The position numbers were made by a program, and so were the translations under genes. This document shows positions 13,517 through 20,049 of a stretch of 20,049 nucleotides of DNA, piece after piece. The notes below the pieces were generated by a model. That model was given only the letters and a program-made list of their open reading frames with translations. It ran no database searches and was not told the origin of the DNA. Every line of letters begins with the position of its first letter. Within the stretch, counting starts at the first letter, position 1. This DNA comes from JAFGTE01 sp043800105 (lineage in GTDB: Bacteria > Patescibacteriota > Gracilibacteria > UM-FILTER-43-11): assembly GCA_043800105.1 (NCBI GenBank), contig JAZDNJ010000084.1, positions 1 to 20,049 of the forward strand. The letters run 5' to 3'.

Positions 13517-13534
13517 GTCCGGTGTCCACCGGAC
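13517..13534. repeat. Hairpin repeat 1 in tuf-rpsJ spacer
   Basis: GTCCGGTG, 2-nt centre, CACCGGAC: a perfect 8-bp inverted repeat. It is followed by an overlapping small palindrome GACCATTGGTC (13532-13542). The arms are identical to those of the hairpin at 13559-13577. Confidence 0.7.
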
Positions 13535-13558
13535 CATTGGTCTAAATAAATTCTACAA

Positions 13559-13577
13559 GTCCGGTGTAACACCGGAC
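13559..13577. repeat. Hairpin repeat 2 in tuf-rpsJ spacer
   Basis: GTCCGGTGT, one central base, ACACCGGAC: a perfect 9-bp inverted repeat starting 42 bp from the start of the first copy. On the minus strand it lies 9 nt past the tuf stop and is followed by an A+T-rich stretch but no clean T-run, so it could be a partial terminator, a processing site or an mRNA-stabilising element. Confidence 0.7.
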
Positions 13578-13585
13578 CAAAGAAC

Positions 13586-14779
13586 TTATTTTTTAATAGC
13601 AGTTATTACACCTGCACCTACTGTACGGCCTCCTTCACGAATAGCGAAACGGGTTCCTTCGTCCAGAGCGATTGGTTTACCAAGGCTAATATCAAGTTTG
13701 ATATTGTCTCCGGGCATTACCATTTCGGTTCCGGCAGGTAAATGAACTTCGCCGGTTACATCGGTTGTGCGGATGTAAAATTGAGGTTTGTAACCCTTAA
13801 AGAATGGAGTATGGCGGCCGCCTTCCTCTTTGGTAAGAACATAGATTTCAGCCGTGAACTCAGTATGAGGAGTGATGTAACCCGGTTTTGCAAGCACCTG
13901 ACCGCGTTCGATGTCGTCACGTTCAACTCCGCGAAGGAGCAGACCGACATTATCACCGGCCTCACCACGGTCGAGAAGCTTCCGGAACATTTCAACACCG
14001 GTAACAACAACTTTACGGGTGTCGCGCAGTCCGACGATTTCCACTTCTTCATTGATGTTCACCACACCCTGTTCGATACGGCCTGTGGCAACCGTTCCAC
14101 GACCTTTGATTGAGAAGATATCCTCAACAGGCATCAGGAAAGGCTTATCAAGAGCGCGTTTTGGCTGGGGAATATATTCATCGAGCTTGTTGAGAAGTTC
14201 AACAATAGGTTCAGCGTCAGGACCGCTTGGATTTTCGAGAGCCTTGAGCGCGGAACCGCGGATGATAGGAATATCATCGCCGGGGAATTCATACTTGTTC
14301 AGAAGCTCACGAACCTCCATCTCGACAAGATCAAGAAGCTCAGGATCATCGACCATATCGCACTTGTTCATGAACACGACAATATATGGCACATTAACCT
14401 GACGAGCCAAAAGGATGTGTTCACGGGTCTGTGGCATAGGGCCATCAGCAGCCGATACGACAAGAATGGCGCCATCCATTTGAGCGGCACCAGTGATCAT
14501 ATTCTTTACATAGTCAGCATGCCCGGGGCAATCCACGTGAGCATAGTGGCGCTTTGGTGTTTCATACTCCTGATGAGAAGTGGCGATGGTAATACCGCGT
14601 TCTCTTTCTTCCGGCGCATTGTCGATTTGATCGAACGCCACAAACTTATTGATACCACCAAATTTAGCAGCTGCAACAGCAGTAATAGCAGCGGTAAGGG
14701 TGGTTTTGCCATGATCCACGTGACCGATGGTACCTACATTGATATGTGGCTTACTGCGGTCGAATTTTCCTTCAGCCAT
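13586..14779 (-). CDS. tuf: Translation elongation factor Tu
   Basis: EF-Tu delivers aminoacyl-tRNA to the ribosome in a GTP-dependent way. The 397-aa protein carries the P-loop GHVDHGKT (19-26), the switch I motif RGITI (61-65), DCPGH (83-87), NKCD (138-141) and SAL (176-178), then domains 2 and 3. The histidine of DCPGH, needed for GTP hydrolysis, is present. A strong promoter precedes it (14814-14842). It stands before rpsJ, as in the str-S10 arrangement, but no fusA or rpsG gene is on its upstream side here; instead the exported-protein genes end 94 nt away. No Shine-Dalgarno is present in the A+T-rich leader. Confidence 0.99.
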   Translation of the reverse strand: MAEGKFDRSKPHINVGTIGHVDHGKTTLTAAITAVAAAKFGGINKFVAFDQIDNAPEERERGITIATSHQEYETPKRHYAHVDCPGHADYVKNMITGAAQMDGAILVVSAADGPMPQTREHILLARQVNVPYIVVFMNKCDMVDDPELLDLVEMEVRELLNKYEFPGDDIPIIRGSALKALENPSGPDAEPIVELLNKLDEYIPQPKRALDKPFLMPVEDIFSIKGRGTVATGRIEQGVVNINEEVEIVGLRDTRKVVVTGVEMFRKLLDRGEAGDNVGLLLRGVERDDIERGQVLAKPGYITPHTEFTAEIYVLTKEEGGRHTPFFKGYKPQFYIRTTDVTGEVHLPAGTEMVMPGDNIKLDISLGKPIALDEGTRFAIREGGRTVGAGVITAIKK

Positions 14780-14813
14780 AATTATTTGAGTTTATTAAAT
14801 ATAAAGCAGGAGG

Positions 14814-14842
14814 ATTCTAGCAAATAGAATTTTTAGTGTCAA
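14814..14842 (-). promoter_or_regulatory. Near-consensus promoter for tuf-rpsJ
   Basis: On the minus strand TTGACA (14842-14837), 17-nt spacer, TAGAAT (14819-14814), with an extended TG one base before the -10. The start near 14807 gives a leader of about 27 nt. This is the best promoter in the window, as expected for an abundant protein. Confidence 0.75.
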
Positions 14843-14873
14843 AGCATTTTACATGGCCCGCCAACGCGACCTG

Positions 14874-15140
14874 CTAGTTCGCCTTTTTGTCGGAAGCATT
14901 CAGACAGCTCATGGAAATCAGATCAACACGCTGTTCCCCTGATGTTACCGGGATAGGATTACATGTCTGAGCCTGTTGTATAAGTTTATTGACAGCGTCA
15001 CGTAACCCTGTGTTGTAAGCCCGCTGAGCGACAAGAACTTTGAAATTATTGTATTCGTTGTATACAACATACAAACTTGCAAAGGCGATCCAGATTATGA
15101 CGATAACCTTTAAAATGGGGACTCTATTGAACATATGCAT
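14874..15140 (-). CDS. Small single-pass membrane protein, unknown
   Basis: I do not recognise this 88-aa protein. One hydrophobic helix lies at about residues 8-27 (ILKVIVIIWIAFASLYVVY), preceded by a positive residue (Arg6), so the C-terminal part probably faces outward. That part has a short helical stretch (QRAYNTGLRDAVNKLIQQA) and two cysteines, Cys60 and Cys79, which could form one disulfide. It follows the lipoprotein gene after 39 nt and is the last gene of the exported-protein set. An alternative start is the ATG at residue 3. Possible roles as a surface-assembly accessory are inference from position only. Confidence 0.65.
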   Translation of the reverse strand: MHMFNRVPILKVIVIIWIAFASLYVVYNEYNNFKVLVAQRAYNTGLRDAVNKLIQQAQTCNPIPVTSGEQRVDLISMSCLNASDKKAN

Positions 15141-15179
15141 AGAATAAGATTAATTAATAAATGTTAAATTAAAAAATTA

Positions 15180-15887
15180 TTACTGATTTACAACCTCTCC
15201 CGCACCTTCCGGTTCAATCGTCTCAGGACCGATTTCTATTCCGAAAAAACTTCTGCAAAGCGTACTATACACCTCCTCGCTCAATTCGTCACAACGAGTT
15301 ACATCGTTGGACTGGATAATCTGGTCAAGTTTATTTTGTTCTTCGCGCCCCCTGATTTGCTTTTCACAATATTCCTTGTACCCGGGCGTCAGAAGTCCGG
15401 CACACTTGGTTTTATCGAAGATTGGATATTGAGGCATTGCCTCACCTTCCTGAAGTTCAGCGCTCTCGCCTTTTACAGCGTCACGAAAAATAGCCAGCTC
15501 TTCGTCACTAACCGGCCCTTCGACCCCTGTTGAATTCAGTCTCTCCTGGCATTCTGCGACAATATCCGCGGGCAATTCATTACAGCGCTTCAGATCAAAA
15601 CTGGCAAGTATTTCCGACTCCAACATCGATCCGATCTGTTCACTGATGAGCTGTTCACAGGCCTGACGGTTATCCGCGTTCTGCAAAAGACTGCACTTCA
15701 TATTAGAGCCGTATCTGGAATCAGATGTTGCAACATTTGTAACGTCAGTGGTAACCGCCGCCGGCGTCACTTCGGTTGCCGCTTTTTCTTCAGCAGGCTT
15801 TTTAGCGAGCGGATTGGTGCAGGCTGCCAGAATCAGTAAGGCCAGTGCAGGCAGAGGTAAGAATTTTTTCAAAGTTTTCATCTTCAC
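15180..15887 (-). CDS. Lipoprotein with four paired-cysteine repeats
   Basis: The family is not recognised. The 235-aa product has a lipoprotein signal peptide (KK-rich start, hydrophobic core, LILAAC with Cys23), then a Thr/Ala/Val-rich linker to about 58. The rest contains four units of the pattern [KR]C-x2-L-x7/8-C: Cys65/77, Cys102/113, Cys162/174 and Cys199/211. The even pairing suggests disulfide-linked helical hairpins. The end is acidic (EIGPETIEPEGAGE). It lies 8 nt after the S74 fibre gene and 39 nt before the small membrane protein gene, so co-transcription is likely. It may anchor or support the exported proteins encoded upstream; that is inference. Confidence 0.75.
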   Translation of the reverse strand: MKMKTLKKFLPLPALALLILAACTNPLAKKPAEEKAATEVTPAAVTTDVTNVATSDSRYGSNMKCSLLQNADNRQACEQLISEQIGSMLESEILASFDLKRCNELPADIVAECQERLNSTGVEGPVSDEELAIFRDAVKGESAELQEGEAMPQYPIFDKTKCAGLLTPGYKEYCEKQIRGREEQNKLDQIIQSNDVTRCDELSEEVYSTLCRSFFGIEIGPETIEPEGAGEVVNQ

Positions 15888-15895
15888 AGAATTAA

Positions 15896-18061
15896 TTATT
15901 GTTCGCAGATCTTTGCATTCGGTTTAAGCTCACAAACCACGGCTTTCAACTCGTCATTCTCGGCTTTGAGTTCCTGAATTGCCTTAGCCAGAACCGGAGT
16001 CAGCTTATCGTTATCAAGACCCCACAATTCCGTATTCTCATCTGCAGGCTTGTTAACAGCCTCCGGAATTACCTTGTTCACCTCCTGGGCTATAAAACCG
16101 ACTTCATGAGAATAATCCTTATCGAGCACCAGCTTTCCATCTTCAAAATGACTGCTGTAATGATCATATGTTTTTGGCTCCAATTCTAATACCTGCTTCA
16201 GGCCATAAGAAAGGGGCGCTTGATTCATTTTGACTCTGGAATCCGAGTAGGTTGTCCATGCATTGGCACGCCCCCGGCCGCCAACATCAGTGGCCACATT
16301 GGGCCATTGCAATTTAAATGTAGGAGCCAACTGACCGATTCCCACTCTATCGTTAAAATAATTATAAGCGGCACCATAGCCCCAACTGAAGTAGTTTCCG
16401 TCATACCAAAGTGCCTCGGCACCATTTACAATAAGAGCCGGTGAGCCCAAGGTCCCAACATATACAGGAGCATTGCCATAAAGAGAATAGCCTGAATATC
16501 CAACAAAAGCGTAACTGCCTGAATCTAAATCTTCGAAACGGCCCCCCATACTATTGCCCATAGCCCATATTCCATAATCACCATAACCAACATTGGCGTA
16601 ACCGGAATTATTTGAATCTTTAAAATATCCGCCCGCAGAATTACCATACGCTTTTATGCCAAAATCACCCACAGCCACATCAGCAAGACCTGACTGATTA
16701 TTGTCCAGGAAGTGACCACCACTTAAATTACCACCGCCAACCAGTCCGACATCACTACTCGAAGCAAGGGCGTAACTCGTACCATTGGTATTGGTGAAGT
16801 AACCAGCAAGATTCTCGCCTTCCGCAAGAAGCGCTGTGTTTCCAAAAATGCTATTAGCCAGCAATCGAACATATTGAGGGCTATCAACAACCTGAAATTT
16901 GCCGCTAAGCGTATTTGTTCCAATGCCGATTCTGCCAGTTGCGAAATCTCCGTAAATCAGGGGAGTGGCAGTGGAAGTATTTGCTATATAGAGCTTGTCT
17001 GATCCTGTTTCATTACCCCCTGCTTGATAACCAAGAAAAACATTTCTTGATCCTGATATGTTTGAGTTGCCGGCCTGAACACCGATTGCAGTATTGCGCT
17101 CGCCGGTAGTATTAGAATGAAGTGATGAATATCCGATAGCAGTATTTACAAGGCCTGTGGTATTGGAATAGAGCGCTTCTTTTCCACTGGCAGTGTTGTT
17201 GAAGCCTGTGGTATTGGAAAAAAGTGCTTCATTTCCGTTAGCAGTATTGTAGTAACCATCAGTGTTGGAATAAAGCGCATGATAGCCAACGCCGACATTG
17301 CTATCTCCTGAAGTAAGGGAAGAAAGCGCGTTAACACCAACACCCACATTTCTTCCATTTGAGACCACTGAAAAGTTGCCTGCATTCACACCCGCAAAGA
17401 AGTTATTCAGTCCATAGTTATGGATGAATCTGTCAGGACCCGATTTTATGACACCGGCAGTCGCAGTTGAAGCGGGCAGACTGAAGTTTCCTGTTATCTG
17501 GAGTTGCTCGTTTGGAGTTGCTGTGCCGATTCCCACATTACCCGATACCCGATAAGCATCCGAACCACTGACCGTCCAGGCGCCTCCCGCGCCGCACTTC
17601 CAGCCGCTGGCTGAAGCGGTGTCGCTGACAGCCACTTCTCCGTCCACGCAACCGGCAGTGCCTACGTGGACAACCTCGGTAAGATCAGTTCCATCATAAA
17701 TTTTGTAAGCATTTACACCGGTTACCGGCACGTTATCTTTGAGAACATCCAGTCTGGCCAAACAGTTACCGTTCACCATAACACCTCCAGGGCAAGCCGG
17801 AGGAACAGGAATGCTTGTCTTATAACAGCCGCTGGCGCAGTTAAAGTTCCATGTTTCTCCGGGCGGGTTGCTGGTAGCGCAGGAATCGGCTATGGGTCCT
17901 ATCACTTGATTAATATGTTTCTGACAGCTGGTCCCGTAATAGTCCTGACCGGTATCACACTGCACCGCGGGAAAACAGCCTTCTGAAAGACCCGCGTAAG
18001 CATGTGGCACCGCCACAAAAAGCAGAATGATCACCGGTAATAGTCGAAGAAATTTTCTCAT
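15896..18061 (-). CDS. Secreted fibre-like protein with S74 self-cleaving chaperone
   Basis: A 721-aa exported protein. A signal peptide (about 1-23, cleaving after AYA) precedes a Cys-rich segment to about 156. A WTVSGSDAYR/GIGT motif follows at 162-181. Residues 238-356 are seven units of 17 residues (NTAxGxxALxSNTTGxx), and 415-530 four units of 29 residues (GNSxGGxF...). A further GIG motif is at 574-576. The C-terminal 116 residues are an intramolecular chaperone of the S74 endosialidase type, with the dyad Ser606 and Lys611 in SDSRVK, then EVGFIAQEVNKVIPEAV and a coiled-coil end (KAIQELKAENDELKA). In this family the chaperone trimerises the fibre and cuts itself off before the serine. 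Adhesion or a surface appendage is the likely role. Bacterial, not phage, context. Confidence 0.85.
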   Translation of the reverse strand: MRKFLRLLPVIILLFVAVPHAYAGLSEGCFPAVQCDTGQDYYGTSCQKHINQVIGPIADSCATSNPPGETWNFNCASGCYKTSIPVPPACPGGVMVNGNCLARLDVLKDNVPVTGVNAYKIYDGTDLTEVVHVGTAGCVDGEVAVSDTASASGWKCGAGGAWTVSGSDAYRVSGNVGIGTATPNEQLQITGNFSLPASTATAGVIKSGPDRFIHNYGLNNFFAGVNAGNFSVVSNGRNVGVGVNALSSLTSGDSNVGVGYHALYSNTDGYYNTANGNEALFSNTTGFNNTASGKEALYSNTTGLVNTAIGYSSLHSNTTGERNTAIGVQAGNSNISGSRNVFLGYQAGGNETGSDKLYIANTSTATPLIYGDFATGRIGIGTNTLSGKFQVVDSPQYVRLLANSIFGNTALLAEGENLAGYFTNTNGTSYALASSSDVGLVGGGNLSGGHFLDNNQSGLADVAVGDFGIKAYGNSAGGYFKDSNNSGYANVGYGDYGIWAMGNSMGGRFEDLDSGSYAFVGYSGYSLYGNAPVYVGTLGSPALIVNGAEALWYDGNYFSWGYGAAYNYFNDRVGIGQLAPTFKLQWPNVATDVGGRGRANAWTTYSDSRVKMNQAPLSYGLKQVLELEPKTYDHYSSHFEDGKLVLDKDYSHEVGFIAQEVNKVIPEAVNKPADENTELWGLDNDKLTPVLAKAIQELKAENDELKAVVCELKPNAKICEQ
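16472..16819 (-). repeat. 87-bp tandem coding repeat (29-aa units)
   Basis: Residues 415-530 of the S74 protein form four units. Their conserved Phe residues at 422, 451, 480 and 509 are exactly 29 apart. The consensus is GNSxGGxFxDxNxSGYAxVGxGDYGIxA. Units 2 to 4 are the most alike. Confidence 0.7.
16994..17350 (-). repeat. 51-bp tandem coding repeat (17-aa units)
   Basis: Residues 238-356 of the S74 protein form seven head-to-tail units of exactly 17 residues, starting N[VT][GA]xG and often containing ALxSNTTG. This resembles the head repeats of trimeric adhesins and viral fibres. Unit boundaries are at 238, 255, 272, 289, 306, 323 and 340. Confidence 0.8.
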
Positions 18062-18081
18062 TTTAGAGTGTGATTAACAAT

Positions 18082-19464
18082 TTACTTGCAACATGCGAAC
18101 TTCCTCGTCAGGTTGCAGGGGGTAACATAGCTTGAATCCTTTACACCATCCCAAACATAACCAAAAATGGTACTGCCATTTGAGTTCCAGCCCTCACAGT
18201 CATTCGCCACATTGCTGATGTATCCGGGAGGACCGTTGTTTACCCAAACACTCTGAGCCAAAGAGGCAACAGGTCCGGTTGGATCGTTGTTGTAAGAGGC
18301 AATCATTTCCATGGCGGTACAAATATGACTTCCTGCCAACACGCCTGCGCCAAGCTTGCATTGATCATTGGCAATCGTATAATTGGTCCTACTGCCGTTA
18401 AGTGCACTAGCAGACATTCCTACATACATCCCAACGCCAGCAACGCCACCCGGCCAGGCTGTTATACAGTTCGCCCCCGAAATACAGTACGCATCCGCGT
18501 CAGCCGTACCAACTACATCCAGAGCATAGGCAGGCGTGTTCGTGCCGATTCCAACCCTGCCATTTCCCTGAATCGTCAAAACATCCTCCACAGCGCCTCC
18601 CCCCTTATTGATGCCAAGATTCAGCTTTCCGGAAGCCCATGAGCCTGTGTGCTCATAATTCAGTTTTGCGGCAAGCTGACCATCGTTAAGAGAAGATGTC
18701 AGTCCGATACCCGCATCAGAGCCCACATTGATATCAAGCATTTCTTTTGGGCCAGTCAGACCAATGCCGACTTTACCGTTCAGTAAAGTCATGGTCTGGA
18801 GTTCATTACCTGTTGTATCCGGCACGGCAAAAATAAACGGAGCTGTTCCCCAGCTGCCGGTAGGAGTACCAATATATGCCCTGCCAGCCCAGCCACTATA
18901 GCCGCTTGCGTTTCCGGGGCCGCTGAACCACTCGATTCCGTCTGTTCCTACAGAACCGCCCGCTCCGCCTATGGTTACTTTGCCGTTAGGCGTAGTTGTC
19001 CCGATGCCAACTTTACCGTCACTGCGGTAGACATCACTTCCGCTCACGGTCCATGGACTGGACAACTGATCCTGACACTTCCAGCCAGATGGCGAAGTGG
19101 AATCCCGGACAGCTATTTGCGTGTTATTACAACAGGGAAGACTGGTATCGGTATTAACACCGGCTGTGGGACATTGAAGCGCCGGCGGTGTCGGAGGAGG
19201 TGTATAACAGCCACCGCTTAAGCAACTTAAAGAGTTCGCGGTTACGGGACAAGTGATAAGTGACTGACATTGGCCTGACACCGGATCCCCAATCCATTTA
19301 TAGCCACTGGGACAGCCACCGACCTGTTCAATAATGGTGGGGGCTGTACAGCACTCACTCGTCGCGGCGGGACCGGTTTTTGAACAAACCTCACCGACCG
19401 CGTAAACCGACTGCGCGAAAAGGAGGAAAAGAAATAAAGACGAAATTTGCAGAACTTTTTTCAT
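18082..19464 (-). CDS. Secreted protein with GIGT stalk motifs and six-Cys C-terminal domain
   Basis: A 460-aa exported protein of unrecognised overall family. The signal peptide ends after about residue 22 (SVYA). A Cys-rich N-terminal part (27-130, including CC at 39 and 111) contains a Pro-rich link. It is followed by the same WTVSGSDVYR..GKVGIGTTTPN module as in the S74 protein (138-160) and two more GIG motifs (233, 305). The last 115 residues are a compact domain with Cys369, 382, 423, 450, 458 and 459 and the motifs YVG, SHIC..MEMI, VWVNNG, NDCEGW and a final ACCK. This matches the next upstream gene product. No S74 domain is present. It lies 6 nt after that gene and 20 nt before the S74 gene. 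Confidence 0.75.
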   Translation of the reverse strand: MKKVLQISSLFLFLLFAQSVYAVGEVCSKTGPAATSECCTAPTIIEQVGGCPSGYKWIGDPVSGQCQSLITCPVTANSLSCLSGGCYTPPPTPPALQCPTAGVNTDTSLPCCNNTQIAVRDSTSPSGWKCQDQLSSPWTVSGSDVYRSDGKVGIGTTTPNGKVTIGGAGGSVGTDGIEWFSGPGNASGYSGWAGRAYIGTPTGSWGTAPFIFAVPDTTGNELQTMTLLNGKVGIGLTGPKEMLDINVGSDAGIGLTSSLNDGQLAAKLNYEHTGSWASGKLNLGINKGGGAVEDVLTIQGNGRVGIGTNTPAYALDVVGTADADAYCISGANCITAWPGGVAGVGMYVGMSASALNGSRTNYTIANDQCKLGAGVLAGSHICTAMEMIASYNNDPTGPVASLAQSVWVNNGPPGYISNVANDCEGWNSNGSTIFGYVWDGVKDSSYVTPCNLTRKFACCK

Positions 19465-19470
19465 ATTAGT

Positions 19471-19962
19471 TTATTTACAGCAGGCAATGGGCAAAGCGAA
19501 AGCGCAGGGGAGAATACCGGCAAAATCATTACTGCCAAAACTCCACACATTACCGTAATAGCTCAGGGAATTATTCTTCCAGCCATTACAGTCATTGACA
19601 GCTGGAGCGGTATTGGCGGGGGCGCCGGAATTAAGCCACACAGTTCCCGTTTCAGAGGTCACGGCTGAAGCGTTGTGATTGTAGGTATTCACAATTTCCA
19701 TGGGTGAGCAGATATGACTGTCAGGCTCAACACCCGCGCACACCGCGTTCGCCGACTGATAACCGCCGATATTGCCATCCCAGGTGCCCGCGGTCTGCCC
19801 CACATAAAGCCCCACCACTCCTGAAACGGCATTTGGCTGACTTGACGGATAATTCACCGCGTAAGCGTAAAGCGCCATTCCGAACACGGCAAAAACGGCC
19901 AGGCCTCTCAGAGACGCGGACATTAAAAATTTTGAGAATTTTTTGACGCTATTTTTTTTCAT
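19471..19962 (-). CDS. Small secreted six-cysteine domain protein
   Basis: A 163-aa protein with a basic N-terminus, a hydrophobic segment at about 18-34 ending in AYA (likely signal peptide), then a single domain (about 48-163). Its cysteines at 75, 85, 125, 153, 161 and 162 and the motifs GLYVGQ, SHICSPMEI, VWLNSG, NDCNGW, YYGNVW and terminal ACCK match the C-terminal domain of the neighbouring 460-aa protein. The pattern (GGYQSANAVC at the start, NDC.GW late, CC near the end) recalls the DUF1554/lectin-like group, but I am not sure of that. It is the first gene of the set, preceded by a predicted promoter. Confidence 0.7.
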   Translation of the reverse strand: MKKNSVKKFSKFLMSASLRGLAVFAVFGMALYAYAVNYPSSQPNAVSGVVGLYVGQTAGTWDGNIGGYQSANAVCAGVEPDSHICSPMEIVNTYNHNASAVTSETGTVWLNSGAPANTAPAVNDCNGWKNNSLSYYGNVWSFGSNDFAGILPCAFALPIACCK

Positions 19963-19990
19963 TTTTTTGTTTGTGAATTCTTTCTTAGAA

Positions 19991-20019
19991 AGTGTATCAA
20001 AAAGCGCCGTCTAGCTCAA
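19991..20019 (-). promoter_or_regulatory. Possible promoter for exported-protein operon
   Basis: On the minus strand TTGAGC (20019-20014), 17-nt spacer, TACACT (19996-19991), with TG one base before the -10. Each box matches consensus at 4 of 6. It would start near 19984, about 22 nt before the ATG at 19962. The sequence ends 30 nt upstream, so an earlier promoter cannot be excluded. Confidence 0.4.
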
Positions 20020-20049
20020 ATGGACGACTACTTTTCACTTGTCTGAAAA

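Noticed and set aside
16994..17350. CRISPR-like or satellite repeat array
   Set aside because: The repeats are in frame, vary at third positions, have no spacer structure and encode a recognisable fibre repeat.
14874..19962. Prophage tail-fibre cassette
   Set aside because: Signal peptides, a lipoprotein, six-Cys secreted domains and the absence of any phage structural, lysis or integrase gene in view point to a cellular surface system. The upstream side beyond the window is unseen, so this is not final.

Overview
This window looks like part of the genome of an uncultivated, small-genome bacterium, most likely a member of the Candidate Phyla Radiation (Patescibacteria). The support is: no L30 gene between S5 and L15, almost no Shine-Dalgarno sequences in front of a complete ribosomal-protein cluster, and secreted GIGT-repeat/S74-chaperone proteins with paired-cysteine lipoproteins beside it. 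No 16S gene is present, so this stays an inference; cyanobacteria, for example, also lack L30. UGA is used as a stop (rpsE, rpsS), so the UGA=Gly code of Gracilibacteria/SR1 does not apply.

Layout, on the minus strand unless stated, so transcription runs from high to low coordinates. (1) 19962-14874: five genes for exported proteins. They are a small secreted six-cysteine-domain protein, a larger secreted protein with GIGT-type stalk repeats and the same C-terminal domain, a 721-aa fibre-like protein with two exact repeat arrays and a self-cleaving S74 chaperone, a lipoprotein with four paired-cysteine repeats, and a one-pass membrane protein. (2) 14842-13148: a near-consensus promoter, tuf (EF-Tu), a spacer with two near-identical hairpins, and rpsJ (S10). 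(3) 13151-11628: an interruption of the usual S10 operon by two plus-strand genes, a CDP-alcohol phosphatidyltransferase-family membrane enzyme and a GC-rich lipoprotein with its own leader, promoter and terminator. The first ends on the same CTAG as rpsJ. (4) 11627-12: rplC, rplD, rplW, rplB, rpsS, rplV, rpsC, rplP, rpmC, rpsQ, rplN, rplX, rplE, rpsN, rpsH, rplF, rplR, rpsE, rplO, secY, adk and map, in canonical S10-spc order.

The translation genes are ordinary in sequence. Together they supply both ribosomal subunits, the elongation factor, the SecY translocon that the exported proteins would need, nucleotide homeostasis (Adk) and N-terminal methionine removal (Map). The unusual parts are four. 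One is the intruding plus-strand island and its divergent control region, where a perfect 17-bp palindrome sits between back-to-back promoters. The second is the exported-protein operon. The third is a set of degenerate 7-bp repeats in the ribosomal-gene spacers, at the places where Shine-Dalgarno sequences would be expected. The fourth is the hairpin pair between tuf and rpsJ.
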